Source of the DNA: Syngnathus acus
Taxonomy: Eukaryota; Chordata; Actinopteri; Syngnathiformes; Syngnathidae
Assembly (NCBI RefSeq): GCF_901709675.1
Contig: NC_051088.1
Coordinates: 806,001 to 870,000, forward strand
DNA length: 64,000 bases
Direction of reading: 5' to 3'
A program made the translations under genes and the position numbers. The notes beneath the pieces were generated by a model. That model searched no databases. It was not told the origin of the DNA and saw only the letters and a list, made by a program, of their open reading frames with translations. Of the stretch, positions 1 through 10,822 are shown in pieces (positions within the stretch are counted from its first letter, which is position 1; each line of letters opens with the position of its first letter).

Positions 1-632
1 TTATATGTAATCATATATATTTTCTTTTTTATTAGACTGTTTTGAAAACTAGTTTTCAGTTAGTTGAATAGCTAATACTATAAATAATATGTTTGGGTTG
101 ATAATTTTAATGACCCTCCGAAGGAAATTATGACTACGATGCGGCCCGCGGCAAAAATAAGTTTGACGCCTTTGACATTAACATATGTTATATGTATGCT
201 TCGGTGCATGTTTTGCGGAGTCGACCTTTCTCACTCGAAAAACAAAGAATCTCAACCAGTTTCACGGCTCATTCATGTATTTCCGCATACTACTTAGACA
301 GCCATTCCATCCTAAAAGAACATTTCTTTTTTACTTTGGGTTGGTGAGTGAATGTGTCGCTGGTGCTGCCCGTTCATTTTGCCATGAAAAGGGATTGCAT
401 TGCGCCGCTGCACTGTTGTTAGCAAGCTAACATGCACATATGGACAGGGCACATACAACTATCAATGCTATGGTTGGCTTCTTCTTCTTCCTTTCTGTCA
501 GGTCTAAGTACCATAAGACATTATTTTACACACTGAAAGAAGAGGAGAAGACAACCAGAATTTCTTTTGGTCACGAGGCCCAGTTACAGTCCTCCACCAA
601 TTCTCAGCTCCTCTTCCGCTATCTCCTCTTTT
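1..632. other. No gene recognised
   Basis: AT-rich sequence with only short frames that show no domain I recognise. Nothing here matches the repeats found elsewhere in the window except from about position 633 onwards. It may be the interior of an element whose ends lie outside the window. Confidence 0.4.
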
Positions 633-955
633 TATTTTGGGTTGCCCTGGTTACAAAAGGCGTTGCTCCACTAAAGGGAGGGGAGATTGTAGCTGTAGCA
701 ACGCTGATTAGCTAAGGAATGTTATGTGGTGCGAGGCCTTGGCCGGTTCGTGACTCCAACAGTTAGGTTGCAGTCTATCCTGCTTCTCCTCAGCCGGTTG
801 GCTGCTGGTTGGCTGACTCGTCCTTGATGAGATATCTCGAAGCGTGTTGAGTGTCGTTTTCCTGTGGAACAATGCAACTTTCTTGCTAATTTTCACACAA
901 TACTAATATTGAGTAAATATGGGATAATTTATATGCAACTACTTCAACACATATG
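633..955 (+). repeat. Dispersed repeat, copy 1 of 2
   Basis: This stretch matches 46231-46550 in the same orientation. The shared blocks in order are gttgccctggttac, ctaaagggaggggaga, gattagctaa, ggctgactcgtcc, cctgtggaacaatgcaact and gagtaaatatgggataa, with small insertions and deletions between them. The second copy lies inside the hAT element at 46035-49299, in its untranslated leader, so this may be a piece of a diverged relative of that transposon. Here it runs straight into the 3' end of the RTE-like LINE. No terminal repeats are visible at either end. Confidence 0.55.
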
Positions 956-2297
956 TCGCCACAGTGAACCATCTGTTTCCATCTCACCCTATCCTGTGAA
1001 TCCTCTTCTCTCACCCCAACTAACTTCATGTTCTCTTTCACTCCATCCATAAATCTCCTCTTTGGTCTTCCTCTTGACCGCCTGCCTGGTGGTTCCATCT
1101 TCAGCATCCTTCGACCAATATATTCACTTTCCTTCATTTGAACATGTCCGAACCATCCCAGTCTAGCCTCTCTGGCTTTATCTCCGAAACACCTAACATG
1201 CGCTGTCCCTCTGATGTACTCTTTTCCAACCGCGTCACTCCCAAAGAGAACCTCAACATCTTCATCTCTGCCACCTCCAGCTCTGGCTTCTGTGTTCTCC
1301 CCAGTGCCACTGTCTCTAAACCATACAGCATCGCTGGTCTCACCACTGTCTTGTACACCTTTCGCTTCATTTTTGCTGATACTCTTTTATCACACATCAC
1401 CCCTGACACTTTTCTCCACCCATTCCACCCTGCCTGGATGCGCTTCTTCACCTGTTTTCCACACTCTCCGTTGCTCTGGACTGTTGATCCTAAGTACTTA
1501 AAATCCTTTACCTTCTGGATCTCTACTCCCTGTATCCTCACCATTCCATTTGGATCCCTCTCATTTCCACACATTTCTTTCGGCTAATCTTCATTCCCCT
1601 CCTTTCCAGGGAATACCTCCACCTCTCTAGATTTCCTTCCACCTGCTCCCTACACTCACTACAGATCACAATGTCATCCGTGAACATCATGGTCCATGGA
1701 GATTCCTGTCTGACCTCATCTGTCAGCCTGTCCATTACCATACGAAACAAGAAGGGGCTCAGAGCTGATCCTTGATGCAGTCCCACCTCCACTTTGAACC
1801 CCTCTATCATTCCTACAGCACATCTCACTCCTGTCCTGCAACTTTCATACATATCCTGTACCACTCTCACATACTTCTCCGCTGCTCCAGACTTCCTCAT
1901 ACAATACCACAGTTCCTCTCTGGGCACCTTGTCATACGCTTTCTCCAGATCTACAAAGACAGAATGCAGCTCCTTCTGACGCTCTCTGTACTTCTCCATC
2001 AGAATCCTTAAAGCAAATACTGCATCTGTAGCACTCTTTCTGGGCATGAAACCATACTGCTTCTCGCAGATACTCACGAGCTTCCAACACTCTTTCCCAT
2101 AACTTAATTGTGTGGCTCATTAACTTTATTCCTCTGTAGTTGCCACAACTCTGCGCATCCCCCTTGTTCTTATAGATTGGTATCAACAGACTTGTCCCCC
2201 ATTCCTCCGGCATCCTCTCATTCTCTAGGATATCATTGAACTGTCTGGTCAAAAACTCTACAGACACCTCCCCCAAGAAACTTCCATACCTCCACAG
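950..2297 (-). mobile_element. RTE-like LINE, 3' half (reverse transcriptase), broken
   Basis: The minus-strand frames read as the reverse transcriptase and C-terminal region of an RTE/BovB-like non-LTR retrotransposon. Visible motifs are PIYKNKGDAQSCGNYRGI near 2130-2190, VFVDLEKAYDKVPREELW near 1920-1960 (RT motif A), LHQGSALSPFLF near 1750, and MFTDDIVIC near 1680, where the usual F-A-D-D box has T for A. A C-terminal segment with YLGSTVQSNGECGKQVKKR follows. The frame is broken by shifts near 2080, 1560 and 1135, so it is a dead copy. The insertion continues upstream at 3302-3672 and 19215-19420; two later insertions separated these pieces. Confidence 0.85.
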
Positions 2298-3301
2298 CAG
2301 TGACGTGCGATGAGGTTCATGACTGGGGAGGCACTGACGTCACTCCCCCCACCCCCAGTAAAATTTGTCTGACACCAAACGGTGTCACAAAAGAGGTTGG
2401 GGAACGCTGCTCTAGAGTAGCTTATTCATTATTTAATTTGAACTATTTTAATTAAAATCCCATATCAGCAATCTTCACACATAAAAACACTCAATAAAGC
2501 ACATGGAATCAAAAACTTGTTTTCTATCGTGCGTACCACTCCGTTTGAAAAGAAAAGCTCAGAAGTCCCGTTGTCCGAATCAAACCTTTTAACTCCGGAG
2601 TTGGTCTTCCTTTACTGATGACCTCCTGCTTCGACCGAAACTCCAAAGTTGAAAATTGTTTGAGTTTGCATATGTAATCCTCCATTGTAAAACGAAATGT
2701 AAAAACAAAAAAAAACGAATGTAAAACGAAATAAATGGACGACTGCTCCTCAGTTGTTCACTGTAAATTTGAACTGGATATCACTTATTCTACAGGTGGG
2801 CGCATGAAGCATCCCGGGATCACTAGCACCCCCTGCCATAAGGCTTGAGAACCTTTTTTTTCGTTGCCTCTATAAGGTCTCTTTTCAAAGCCGTTTTATT
2901 CATCTATAGAAACACAACGTTACAGACGGATGACAAAAACCACTAGATATTCAATACACCAGCTTAACTACGGAAATTAGTTAATATAGCCACAGTGTTT
3001 GAACACTTAAACAGTGACATAAAGACAGACAGCAGTTCAGTCTAACGACATAGCCTGTCAGCATAGGCAGCCATGTGATTACGCAATCCTCAGAGGAGGC
3101 AAGGCAGGAAGTTGCCTCCTCCGAGCGACTCGTCTTTGGTTTTAACATACTAACTATAAAAATTCAGCGATCATGGTTCAAAATGATACAAAACTACTGA
3201 AATTAAAAGGAAAATGACTTTATAATAAAAACAATTGAATTTGTTTTTCGTAATGCAGGGGAGGCACGGCCTCCCTTGCCTCCTCTGACCGCACGTCCCT
3301 G
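2298..3301. mobile_element. Non-autonomous hAT element (MITE) in LINE
   Basis: A 1004-bp element with imperfect inverted termini: it starts CAGTGACGTGCG and its end, read in reverse, starts CAGGGACGTGCG. It is flanked by an exact 8-bp duplication ctccacag (2290-2297 and 3302-3309), the signature of hAT insertion. Removing the element and one duplication restores the LINE reading frame (…PDDIPVE joined to VWKFLGE…). Subterminal GGGGAGGC motifs occur near both ends. There is no transposase frame inside, so it would depend on an autonomous hAT. Confidence 0.9.
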
Positions 3302-3672
3302 CTCCACAGGTATATCATCCGGCCAAACTGCTGTTCCGCTCTTCATCCTCATCAGTGCCCTCCTTACTTCACCCCTACTGATCATCGCAATTTCCTGTTC
3401 CACAGTGGCCACCTCTTCCACTCTTCGCTCTCTCTTGTTTTCCTCATTCATCAACTCTTCAAAGTACTCTTTCCATCTTCCTATCACACTTCCAGTATCT
3501 GTCAAAACATTTCCATCGCTATCTTTAATCACCCTAACCTGCTGCACATCCTTCCCATCTCTGTCCCTATGTCTCGCCAACTTGTATGAATCCTTCTCTC
3601 CCTCCTTACCGTCCAACCTGGCATACAGGTCGTCGTATGCTCTTTGGCCTTTGCCACTTCTGCTTTCGCCTT
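3302..3672 (-). mobile_element. RTE-like LINE, middle segment
   Basis: Continuation of the LINE at 950-2297 on the other side of the hAT insertion. The minus frame contains RDGKDVQQVRVIKDSDGN, GRWKEYFEELMNEEN and GEVRRALMRMKSGTAVWPDD, typical of the linker just upstream of the RT core in RTE-like elements. The piece stops exactly at 3672, where the long LTR begins. The remaining upstream part resumes at 19215. Confidence 0.85.
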
Positions 3673-4013
3673 TGTCAAGTAACATGGTGGAAAGGGGGCA
3701 ACAGATGGTGCAAAATGTGAGTATTGGATTGTTCCCAGGAATAAATTGGCTTTGCTGAAATTCCAAATTTTACCAAAAGATGGTGCCAAACCTTGACATG
3801 AGACTTGAAAGGGCAAATTAGTAAACTAGCTGAATTAAGAAAAATACGAATGAGTAGAATGGGACGAGGTCGGTTCTGAGTCCCACATGGAAGCACATAA
3901 GTTTAGATATTTGTTTTTTTTCTTTGCTTGGCTGTGATATATTCAGTAACAGCTTAAAGCAATATTATCACATGATTAACAAAGGAATGCCCACTGCCAT
4001 AGGATAGTATGGT

Positions 4014-4115
4014 GGTGTGTTAAGAATTAGTAAAATCAACAGGTTTATCAAATGTTTTTATGATGTCTTAATCAGTATTGTTAATCAAAAGAATGATTAA
4101 AATGTTTTTCTGATG
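4014..4115 (+). repeat. 50-bp tandem repeat, left part
   Basis: About two degenerate units of a 50-bp repeat containing atgttttt(a/c)tgatgtctt. The array continues at 10102-10258. The L2-like LINE of copy D was inserted in the array and split it. Confidence 0.7.
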
Positions 4116-4155
4116 TCTTCAAGATTCAAGAGTTTTTTATTCGCCATGTTTGAGC

Positions 4156-6829
4156 GTGCCAAACAAAGTCAAAGTCAAAGTCAAAAAGTCAAAGTCTGCT
4201 TTATTGTCAACCTCTTCACATGCCAAGACACACAAAGAAATCAAAATTACGTTTCCACTATCCCACGGTGACAAGACATAGTACACGACATACATACAAG
4301 CAAACAACACAAAATAAAAACAAGAAGGCACAAACAATGAATAATAAGAGTGATGAATAAATAATAAATAAACAAATAACACAATAAATAAATAAATAAG
4401 AGGAGCAAAACGGAGCAAGTGTGCATACAGCATCCATCCATCCATTTTCTGAACCGCTTAGTCCCCACGGGGGTCGCGGGTGTGCTGGAGCCTATCCCAG
4501 CCGTCATCGGGCAGTAGGCGGGGGACACCCTGAACTGGTTGCCAGCCAATCGCAGGGCACACAGAGACAAACAACCATTTGCACTCGCACTCACACCTAG
4601 GGACAATTTGGAGTCTTCAATCGGCCTACCAAGCATGTTTTTGGGATGTGGGAGGAAACCGGAGTGCCCGGAGAAAACCCACGCGGGCCCGGGGAGAACA
4701 TGCAAACTCCACACAGGGAGGGCCGGAAGTGGAATCGAACCCGCACCCTCCTAACTGTGAGGCGGACGTGCTACCCAGTGCCCCACCGAGCCGCCTGTGC
4801 ATACAGCAGACAGTCAGAATATAGCGCAAAGGTACAGGACGCTACGCAGAAGGGGGGAGAGAGTTCAGGATCCTAACAGCCTGGAGTACGAAGCTGTTGG
4901 TGAGTCTGGTGGTGCGGGAGCGCAGGCTCCTGTACCTCTTCCCAGAGGGCAGAAGGTCGAACAAAGAGTGAGCGGGGTGACTCACATCACTCACAATCGT
5001 GGTCGCCTTGCGGGTGAGATGGGAGGTGTAAATGTCCTTCAAGGAGGGGAGTGAAGCACCAATAATCTTACCAGCCGTGTTCACTATGCGCTGGAGGGCC
5101 TTCATGTTGTAGTCGGTGCAGCTACCACCCCAAACAGCAATACAACTGGAGAGGACGCTCTCAATGGTGCCACGGTAAAATGTAGTCATGACGGCCGGAG
5201 GAGCACACGTCGCCTGAGTTTCCGCAGGAAGTACAGGCGGCGCTGGGCCTTCTTCGCCAGTGATGCGGTGTTGGTGGACCAGGAGGGATCCTCACTGATG
5301 TGCACCCCCAGGAACCTGGCGCTGCTCACTCTCTCCACCACAGCACCGTCGATGGTCAGCGGCAGGTGTCGGGTGCGACCCTTCCGGAAGTCAACAACAA
5401 TCTCCTTGGTCTTGTTGACGTTCAGCAGGAGGTTGTTGTCCTTGCACCACGTGGTCAGAAGGTCAACCTCCAACCTGTATTGAGTCTCGTCGCCCTTGGT
5501 GATGAGACCCACCAGAGTCGTGTCGTCAGCAAATTTCACCATGCGGTTGGCGCTGTAGGTTGCAGCGCAGTCACGCGTCAGCAGGGTGAAGAGCAGCGGA
5601 CTGAGCACGCAGCCTTGGGGGGCCCCCGTGCTCAGCGTGATGCTGGCGGAGATCTTGTCGCCAACACGTACCACCTGAGGTCTCTGACTGAGGAAGTCTA
5701 GTAGCCAGTTGCAGAGGTAGGTACTGAGACCCAGCTTGGCGAGTTTGCAGATGAGTCGTTGTGGCACAATGGTGTTGAAGGCAGAACTGAAGTCCACAAA
5801 CAGCAGCCTCACATACGTGTCCCTACTCTCCAGGTGGGTGAGGGCCGAGTGGAGGGCCGAGCAGATGGCATCCTCAGAGGACCGTTTGGCTCGGTACGCA
5901 AACTGGAAGGGGTAGAATGGATCTGATGTACTCCATGACTTCATGATGATGGGCGTCAGTGCCACGGGGCGGTAGTCATTGAAGCAGGACGGGGCAGGTT
6001 TCTTCGGCACAGGTACGATGGTGGCAGCCTTGAAACACGAAGGGACGACGGCTTGCTGCAGGGAAATGTTGAAGATGTCCGTGAAGACACCCGTCAGCTC
6101 CCCAGCGCAGTCCTTCAGCGCTCGACCCGGGATGTCGTCAGGGCCCGCCGCCTTACGAGTGTTGATAGCGGCAAGCGCCCTCCTCACGCTATCAGCAGAG
6201 AGGCACAGGGGCTGCTCTTGCGGAGGAGGAGGGGCGTTCAGCAGGCAAGTGCTGTTCTGAGCGTCGAAGCGAGCAAAGAAGCGGTTGAGATCGTTGAGCA
6301 GACGGATGTCGCCCTCACAGCTCTGCGGCGCGGGCTTGTAGTCCGTGATGGTCTGAATGCCCTGCCAAAGGCTCCGTGCGTCCTTGCTGTCCTTGAAGTG
6401 AGCGGTAATCCTGCAAGAGAACGCCCTTTTCGCCTCCTTGATGCCCCGGGACAGGTCGGCCCTCGCTGTCCTCAAGCCAGCCTCATCCCCCGCTCTGAAG
6501 GCTTTGTCCCTGGCCCTCAGCAGCCTGAGGACAGCCCCAGTCAGCCACGGCTTCCAGTTAGCCCGAGTGACGATGTATTTCGAGTGGGTCACATCATCAA
6601 TGCACTTCGCGACGTAAGAGGAAACAGAGTCAGTATACTCCTCTATATCCGTCCGATCATTGCAAGTGGCCGCCTGCTTAAACATTTCCCAGTCAGTAGA
6701 GCCAAAGCAGTCTCGAAGCACATCAGAGGCACCCTCAGGCCACACTCTAACCCGCTTGCGAACCGGCCTGGAGGCTTTCACCATTTGTCTGTATGCGGGC
6801 AAAAGTGATATGGTCAGAAAGGAATTTGA
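4156..6829 (-). mobile_element. L2-like LINE (copy A), 5' truncated and broken
   Basis: A minus-strand L2/CR1-group non-LTR retrotransposon. Its 3' end carries the short tail GACTTTGACTTTGACTTT seen in the other copies (15160-15178 and 60736 on). The long frame at 5186-6859 covers the pre-RT region and RT core: [39 protein letters not shown] (motif A), [13 protein letters not shown] and FADDTTLVG (catalytic YADD-type box near 5520-5545). A frameshift near 5187 separates the C-terminal part at 4842-5189, and about 60 bp is missing after TPIIMK compared with the copy at 60996. The endonuclease domain is absent. The element was inserted in the 3' untranslated part of another L2-like LINE (6830-10097) and itself holds a SINE. 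Confidence 0.85.
4433..4795 (-). mobile_element. tRNA-derived SINE with 13-bp TSD
   Basis: A 363-bp SINE. Read on the minus strand it opens with GGCGGCTCGGTGGGGCACTG and carries a tRNA-type B box (GGTTCGATTCC). It ends with gaccccc…gcggttcagaaaatgg followed by GGAT repeats. The target duplication tgtgcatacagca (4420-4432 and 4796-4808) shows LINE-type integration into the L2-like copy A. The same family occurs at 13730-14095 and 21985-22280. RNA polymerase III transcription is inferred from the box only. Confidence 0.88.
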
Positions 6830-7131
6830 CTTCGGTAAATCACACCCTCTGTTCAACATTTAGGTGACTAACAACACTCAGGACATGTGAAAAATGGCAA
6901 ATATTCTCAAACATCCCCTGATCTTAAACTCCCAAAAGGGCAAGGAAAAACTCAAAACTCCAGCTAGGGGAAATGAGAAACCTTGAGAAGAGACCACAGA
7001 TGGGAAGGTCCCTCTTCCAGGATGACCAGGCTGCAATGGATGCAGAGAGGACACATAGTACAAACAGTGTAGACAAATTCAAAAAAGGTGTGGAGAGCAG
7101 GATGTTATTGCACAGTAATGACTCTGAGACT

Positions 7132-8361
7132 CTAAGAGTGGTGTGAGTTCATCAGAGCAACAGCCTGGGGGAAGAAGCTGTCTCTGTGTCTGCTGGTTTT
7201 GGCGTACCGAGCTCTATAACGGCGTCCGGAGGGGAGTAGTTCAAACAGACTGCAACCTGGGTGAGAAAGGTCTGTAGAGATGTTCCTTGCACGTTTCCTG
7301 GTCCTGGACAGGTACAAGTCTTGGATAGATGGGAGGTTGATTCCAATGATCTTTTCTGCAGTCCTGATTGTCAGTTGCAGTCTGTGCTTGTCTTGTTTGG
7401 AGGCCGATCCAAACCAGACAGTGATGGAGGTGCAGAGGACAGACTGGATGATGGCAGTGTAGAAGGTCTTCAGAAGCTCTCGCGGCAGGTTGAACTTCTT
7501 GAGCTGTCTCAGGAAGTACAGCCTCTGCTGGGCCTTCTTCCGGACAGAGTCTATGTGGCCGGTCCATTTCAGGTCCCGAGAGATTGTGGTTCCCAGGAAC
7601 TTGAAGGTGTCTGTGGAGAGAATAGTATTACTGCGGATAGTGAGGGGTAAAAGTGGTGAAGGGTCACGCCTGAAGTCCACTGTCATCTCCACGGTCTTGA
7701 GCGGGTTCAGCTCCAGGCTGTTTTGGCTGCACCAGTGGACCAGCCGCTCTACCTCCTGTCTGTACGCAGTCTCATCACCGTCCTGGATCAGTCCGATGAG
7801 AGTGGTGTCGTCTGCATACTTCAGGAGCTTCACAAGAGAGTCACCTGAGGAGAAATCATTGGTGTAGAGAGAGAAGAGCAGTGGGGAGAGGACGCACCCC
7901 TGAGGGGCTCCAGTATTGGTGGTCCGGGTGTCAGATGTGATGCCCCCCAGCCTCACACGCTGTCTCCTGTTGGTCAGGAAGCTGGTGATCCACTGACAGG
8001 TGGAGGCAGGCACCGCAAGCTGGATGAGCTTCTGTTGGAGGATGTCAGGAGCGATGGTGTTGAACGCCAAGCTGAAGTCCACGAACAGGATCCTGGCGTA
8101 CGTTCCTGGGGTGTCCAGGTGGTGCAGGATGTAATGCAGTCCCATGTTGACCGCATTATCCACTGACCTGTTTGCCCGGTAGGCAAACTGGAGGGGGTCA
8201 AGCAGGGGGCCCGTGACATCCTTCAGGTGGTTCAGCACTAACCTCTCGAAGGATTTCATGACCACAGATGTCAGTGCGACAGGTCTATAGTCATTCAAAC
8301 CTGTGATGGCGGGCTTCTTGGCCACTGGTACGATGGTGGAGCTCTTGAAGCACGAGGGCAC
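7132..8361 (-). pseudogene. L2-like LINE copy D: reverse transcriptase ORF (409 aa)
   Basis: Continuation of the previous frame after a frameshift. RT motifs in order: [54 protein letters not shown] (motif A aspartate), [18 protein letters not shown] (motif B), [12 protein letters not shown] (motif C with intact YADD) and [14 protein letters not shown]. The C-terminal part contains [16 protein letters not shown] and [17 protein letters not shown], the conserved end of L2-type proteins. All catalytic aspartates are present and no internal stop is seen in these 409 codons, so only the upstream frameshift marks it as inactive. Confidence 0.82.
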
Positions 8362-10097
8362 CTCACACAGCTCCAGAGAACGGTTGAAGATCCGTGCAAA
8401 GGTGGGCGCCAGACTTTCAAGCAGGAAGGTGACACGCCGTCTGGGCCCGGTGCCTTCCTGGTCTTTTGTCTCCGGAACATCTGGCGCACTTCCTCCTCGC
8501 GGATCTGGAGTGCGGGCGCGGCCTCTGCAAGAGAGAGAGTGGGTGACAACGATGATAGAGGTGTGGACAGAGCAGTTGTGGGGAGAGGTGAGTATGTAGA
8601 TTGTGCTGCAGGAAGTCCCGTTGTGTGGGAGGACCGATCAAACCTGCAGTAGAACCTGTTTAGCTGGTTAGCAAGCCTTGGGCTCTCCACAGGACGGGGG
8701 GTTCGTTTCTTGTAGCCCGTGATGCTCTGCAGACCTTTCCACACTGTTGAGGGATCAGGATTGGCAGAGAGGTGTCTCTTCAGGTTCTCCCCGTAACACC
8801 TCCTGGCTTTCCTCACCTCTCGGTTCAGCGTGTTTCTGGTCTGCTTGAACAGGTCGCGGTCGCCGCTCCTGTAGGCCTCCTCCTTGACTTTGCGCAGCCT
8901 CCTGAGGTTCGGTAGAAACCAAGGTTTGTCGTTGTTGTACGTGCAGAAGGTCTTAGTCTGCACACACAGATCCTCACAAAAACTGATGTATGATGTGACA
9001 GTGTCAGTGAGTTCATGCAAGTCTGAAGTTGCAGCTTCGAAAACTCCCCAATCGGCGCAGTCAAAGCAGGCTTGGAGGTCCTGCCTTGACTCCACTGTCC
9101 ACTTCCTCACAGTCCTCACCACAGGCTTAGAAGTTTTTAGTTTCTGCCTGTAGGCCGGGATCAGATGAACTAGACAGTGGTCCGAGAGTCCTAAAGCTGC
9201 ACGAGCCGCAGAGTGGTATGCATCCTTGATCACGGTGTAGCAGTGGTCCAGAGTCTGTGCCCCTCTGGTGGGACACGTTACGTGCTGTCTGTATCTGGGG
9301 AGTTCGTGTGCGAGGTTCGCCCTGTTAAGATCACCCAGAACAATGATTAGTGAATTTGGTAGAAGTTTCTCCATGTCTGTTACCTGGTCAGCCAGCATCT
9401 GCGTGGCTTCACTCGCACGTGCGTGTGGTGGAATGTAAACAGCCGCCATGACGATCGAGGAGAACTCCCGTGGTGAATAGAACGGCCGGCAGTTTATGAA
9501 AAGTGTTTCTAGGAGAGGGCTGCAAAACTCTTTCAACACCGTGACATCAGTACACCAACGTTCATTAATGTAGAAACAGAGACCACCTCCCTTTGATTTT
9601 CCGGAGAGCTCCGCGCTGCGATCTGCACGAGTTAGCCGAAACCCCGCTAGCTCCACGGCGTGGTGGGGGGTTCGTTCGCTGAGCCACGTTTCAACAAAGC
9701 ACAGCGCGGCGGATCTGCTGAAGTCCGTGTTCCTTGAAGTGAGGAGCAGCAGTTCGTCCATCTTGTTCGCCAGGGAGCGGACATTCACCAGATGAATTGA
9801 CGGTAGGGCAGAACGGAACCCTCTCTGCCTCAGCATTACGAGTGCTCCGGCTCGTTTTCCGCGCCGCCGTCGTCGCGCTAGCTTGTATAGCACCGCCGCT
9901 CCGGCTAGAATCTCCGACAAACAGTCTGAATCAGAGAGAACAGGAGAGAAAATACCAGAAGAAGACTGTCCGATGTTTAACAGCGTTTCTCTGGTAAAAG
10001 TGATCCGGGATGGACAGCAGAGGACACAGAAAACACACAAAATAAGACAAAGAAACAGAGAGCGACTCACCGTGGCTGCCATCCGCGGCGCCACCAT
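8295..10097 (-). pseudogene. L2-like LINE copy D: endonuclease and pre-RT ORF (600 aa)
   Basis: The frame begins MVAPRMAATVSRSL, followed by a hydrophobic stretch (about residues 11-27) that could be chance or a signal-like segment. An APE-type endonuclease follows: VRSLANKMDELLLL, ETWL near residue 140, IVLGDLNRANL near 255 and [14 protein letters not shown] near 300. The SDH motif carries the expected histidine. The linker has [13 protein letters not shown] and WKGLQSITGYKK, and [18 protein letters not shown] marks the entry to the RT. The last 30-40 residues ([10 protein letters not shown]…) are out of frame, because a small deletion near 8410 shifts the remainder into the frame at 7132-8361. 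It would nick target DNA and prime reverse transcription if intact. Start chosen as the first ATG of the open frame. Confidence 0.8.
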
Positions 10098-10101
10098 ATG
10101 A

Positions 10102-10258
10102 CGTCAGTATGGTTAATCAACAGGTTGATTCAAATGTTTTTATGATGTCTTAATCAGTATGGTTAATCAACAGGTTGATTCAACATTTTTTATGATGTCT
10201 TAATCAGTATAGTTAATCAAAAGTTTGATTCAAATGTTTTTATGATGTCTTAATCAGC
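10102..10258 (+). repeat. 50-bp tandem repeat, right part
   Basis: The block cagtatggttaatcaac recurs at 10105 and 10155, with variant copies at 10205 and 10255, giving an exact 50-bp period. The units match the degenerate ones at 4014-4115 on the other side of the L2-like insertion. The array belongs to solo LTR copy A. Confidence 0.85.
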
Positions 10259-10707
10259 ATGGGTAAGCAACAGCAATGATTCATGACTTTAAATACAAAT
10301 TTGTTAATCGAGAGATGTTGGGAAAAACAAATAATTGACCAATGTTTTCTGATATGCATTATTGAAGTTTTATTTTCATATTGTATGAAAGCAACATGGA
10401 AAAGTGTTTTTGATGACTAAAAAAGGAAAAGGGGCTCAAAGGGTGTTGGCCATATTTTTGGTGGAAAATAGTTGGTAGAAAAAATGAAAAAGCGGAAACA
10501 GCTGTCAGGGAGGCAGCAGGCTTGCGCAATGTGGGAAAAACATGAATTGAGCAATCAGAAGCAAGATCGCTGAGACCAGCAGTGGTTCCCAGCAGAAAGG
10601 CAGGAGAAAATCTTCTCAATCGCGCAACCCTCACAGATCAGATGAGATTGTGCAATTCTATGCTATGGATTGTATAGATACCAATGAGGTAATGCCAGTA
10701 GGGTGGG

Positions 10708-10822
10708 GGGGGTCACGTCTCGTCCCCGATCATGTCCGTGGTTTCTGTCCCTGTGAGTTCTCCAATAAACCCTGGTCCAAGCAGCATTTGGTCACCCTGC
10801 TCCATCCGATCCGTGACGGGGG
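10708..10822 (+). mobile_element. Shrunken solo LTR of the TGTCACG family
   Basis: In reverse it contains GGAGCAGGGTGACCA, CTGCTTGGACCAGGG and TTTATTGG, and its forward start is TCACGTCTCGTCCCCGATCA. Both ends therefore match the 384-bp LTRs at 16240 and 17905, but about 265 bp of the middle is missing. An AATAAA polyadenylation signal is visible in caataaaccctggtcc. It is inserted in solo LTR copy A next to G-rich sequence, so the target duplication cannot be judged. Confidence 0.7.

Larger units (their letters stand above)
6830..10097 (-). mobile_element. L2-like LINE (copy D), near full length
   Basis: The longest LINE in the window. On the minus strand it runs from a start at 10097 through endonuclease and reverse transcriptase to an untranslated tail. 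The tail continues beyond nested copy A as the 3' end at about 4116-4155 (…GAATAAAAAACTCTTGAATC in reverse). Its insertion split the 50-bp tandem array at 4014-4115 and 10102-10258. Only one frame break was noticed, near 8300-8420. This family differs from the copies at 4156, 14192 and 60736: its RT box is YADDTTLIG instead of FADDTTLVG, and its tail differs. Confidence 0.82.

Noticed and set aside
185-430. Short plus-strand frame of 81 codons near the window start
   Set aside because: No recognised domain, no repeat or splice context; consistent with chance.
4700-4795. Possible tRNA gene suggested by A- and B-box-like sequence
   Set aside because: The boxes belong to the head of a 363-bp SINE with a target duplication, and no cloverleaf of a functional tRNA follows. 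The same applies at 13730 and 39881.
5300-6808. Plus-strand frames of 133-251 codons opposite the L2-like LINE
   Set aside because: They are antisense shadows of the reverse-transcriptase frame, as are the plus-strand frames at 61122-61859 and 62097-62423.
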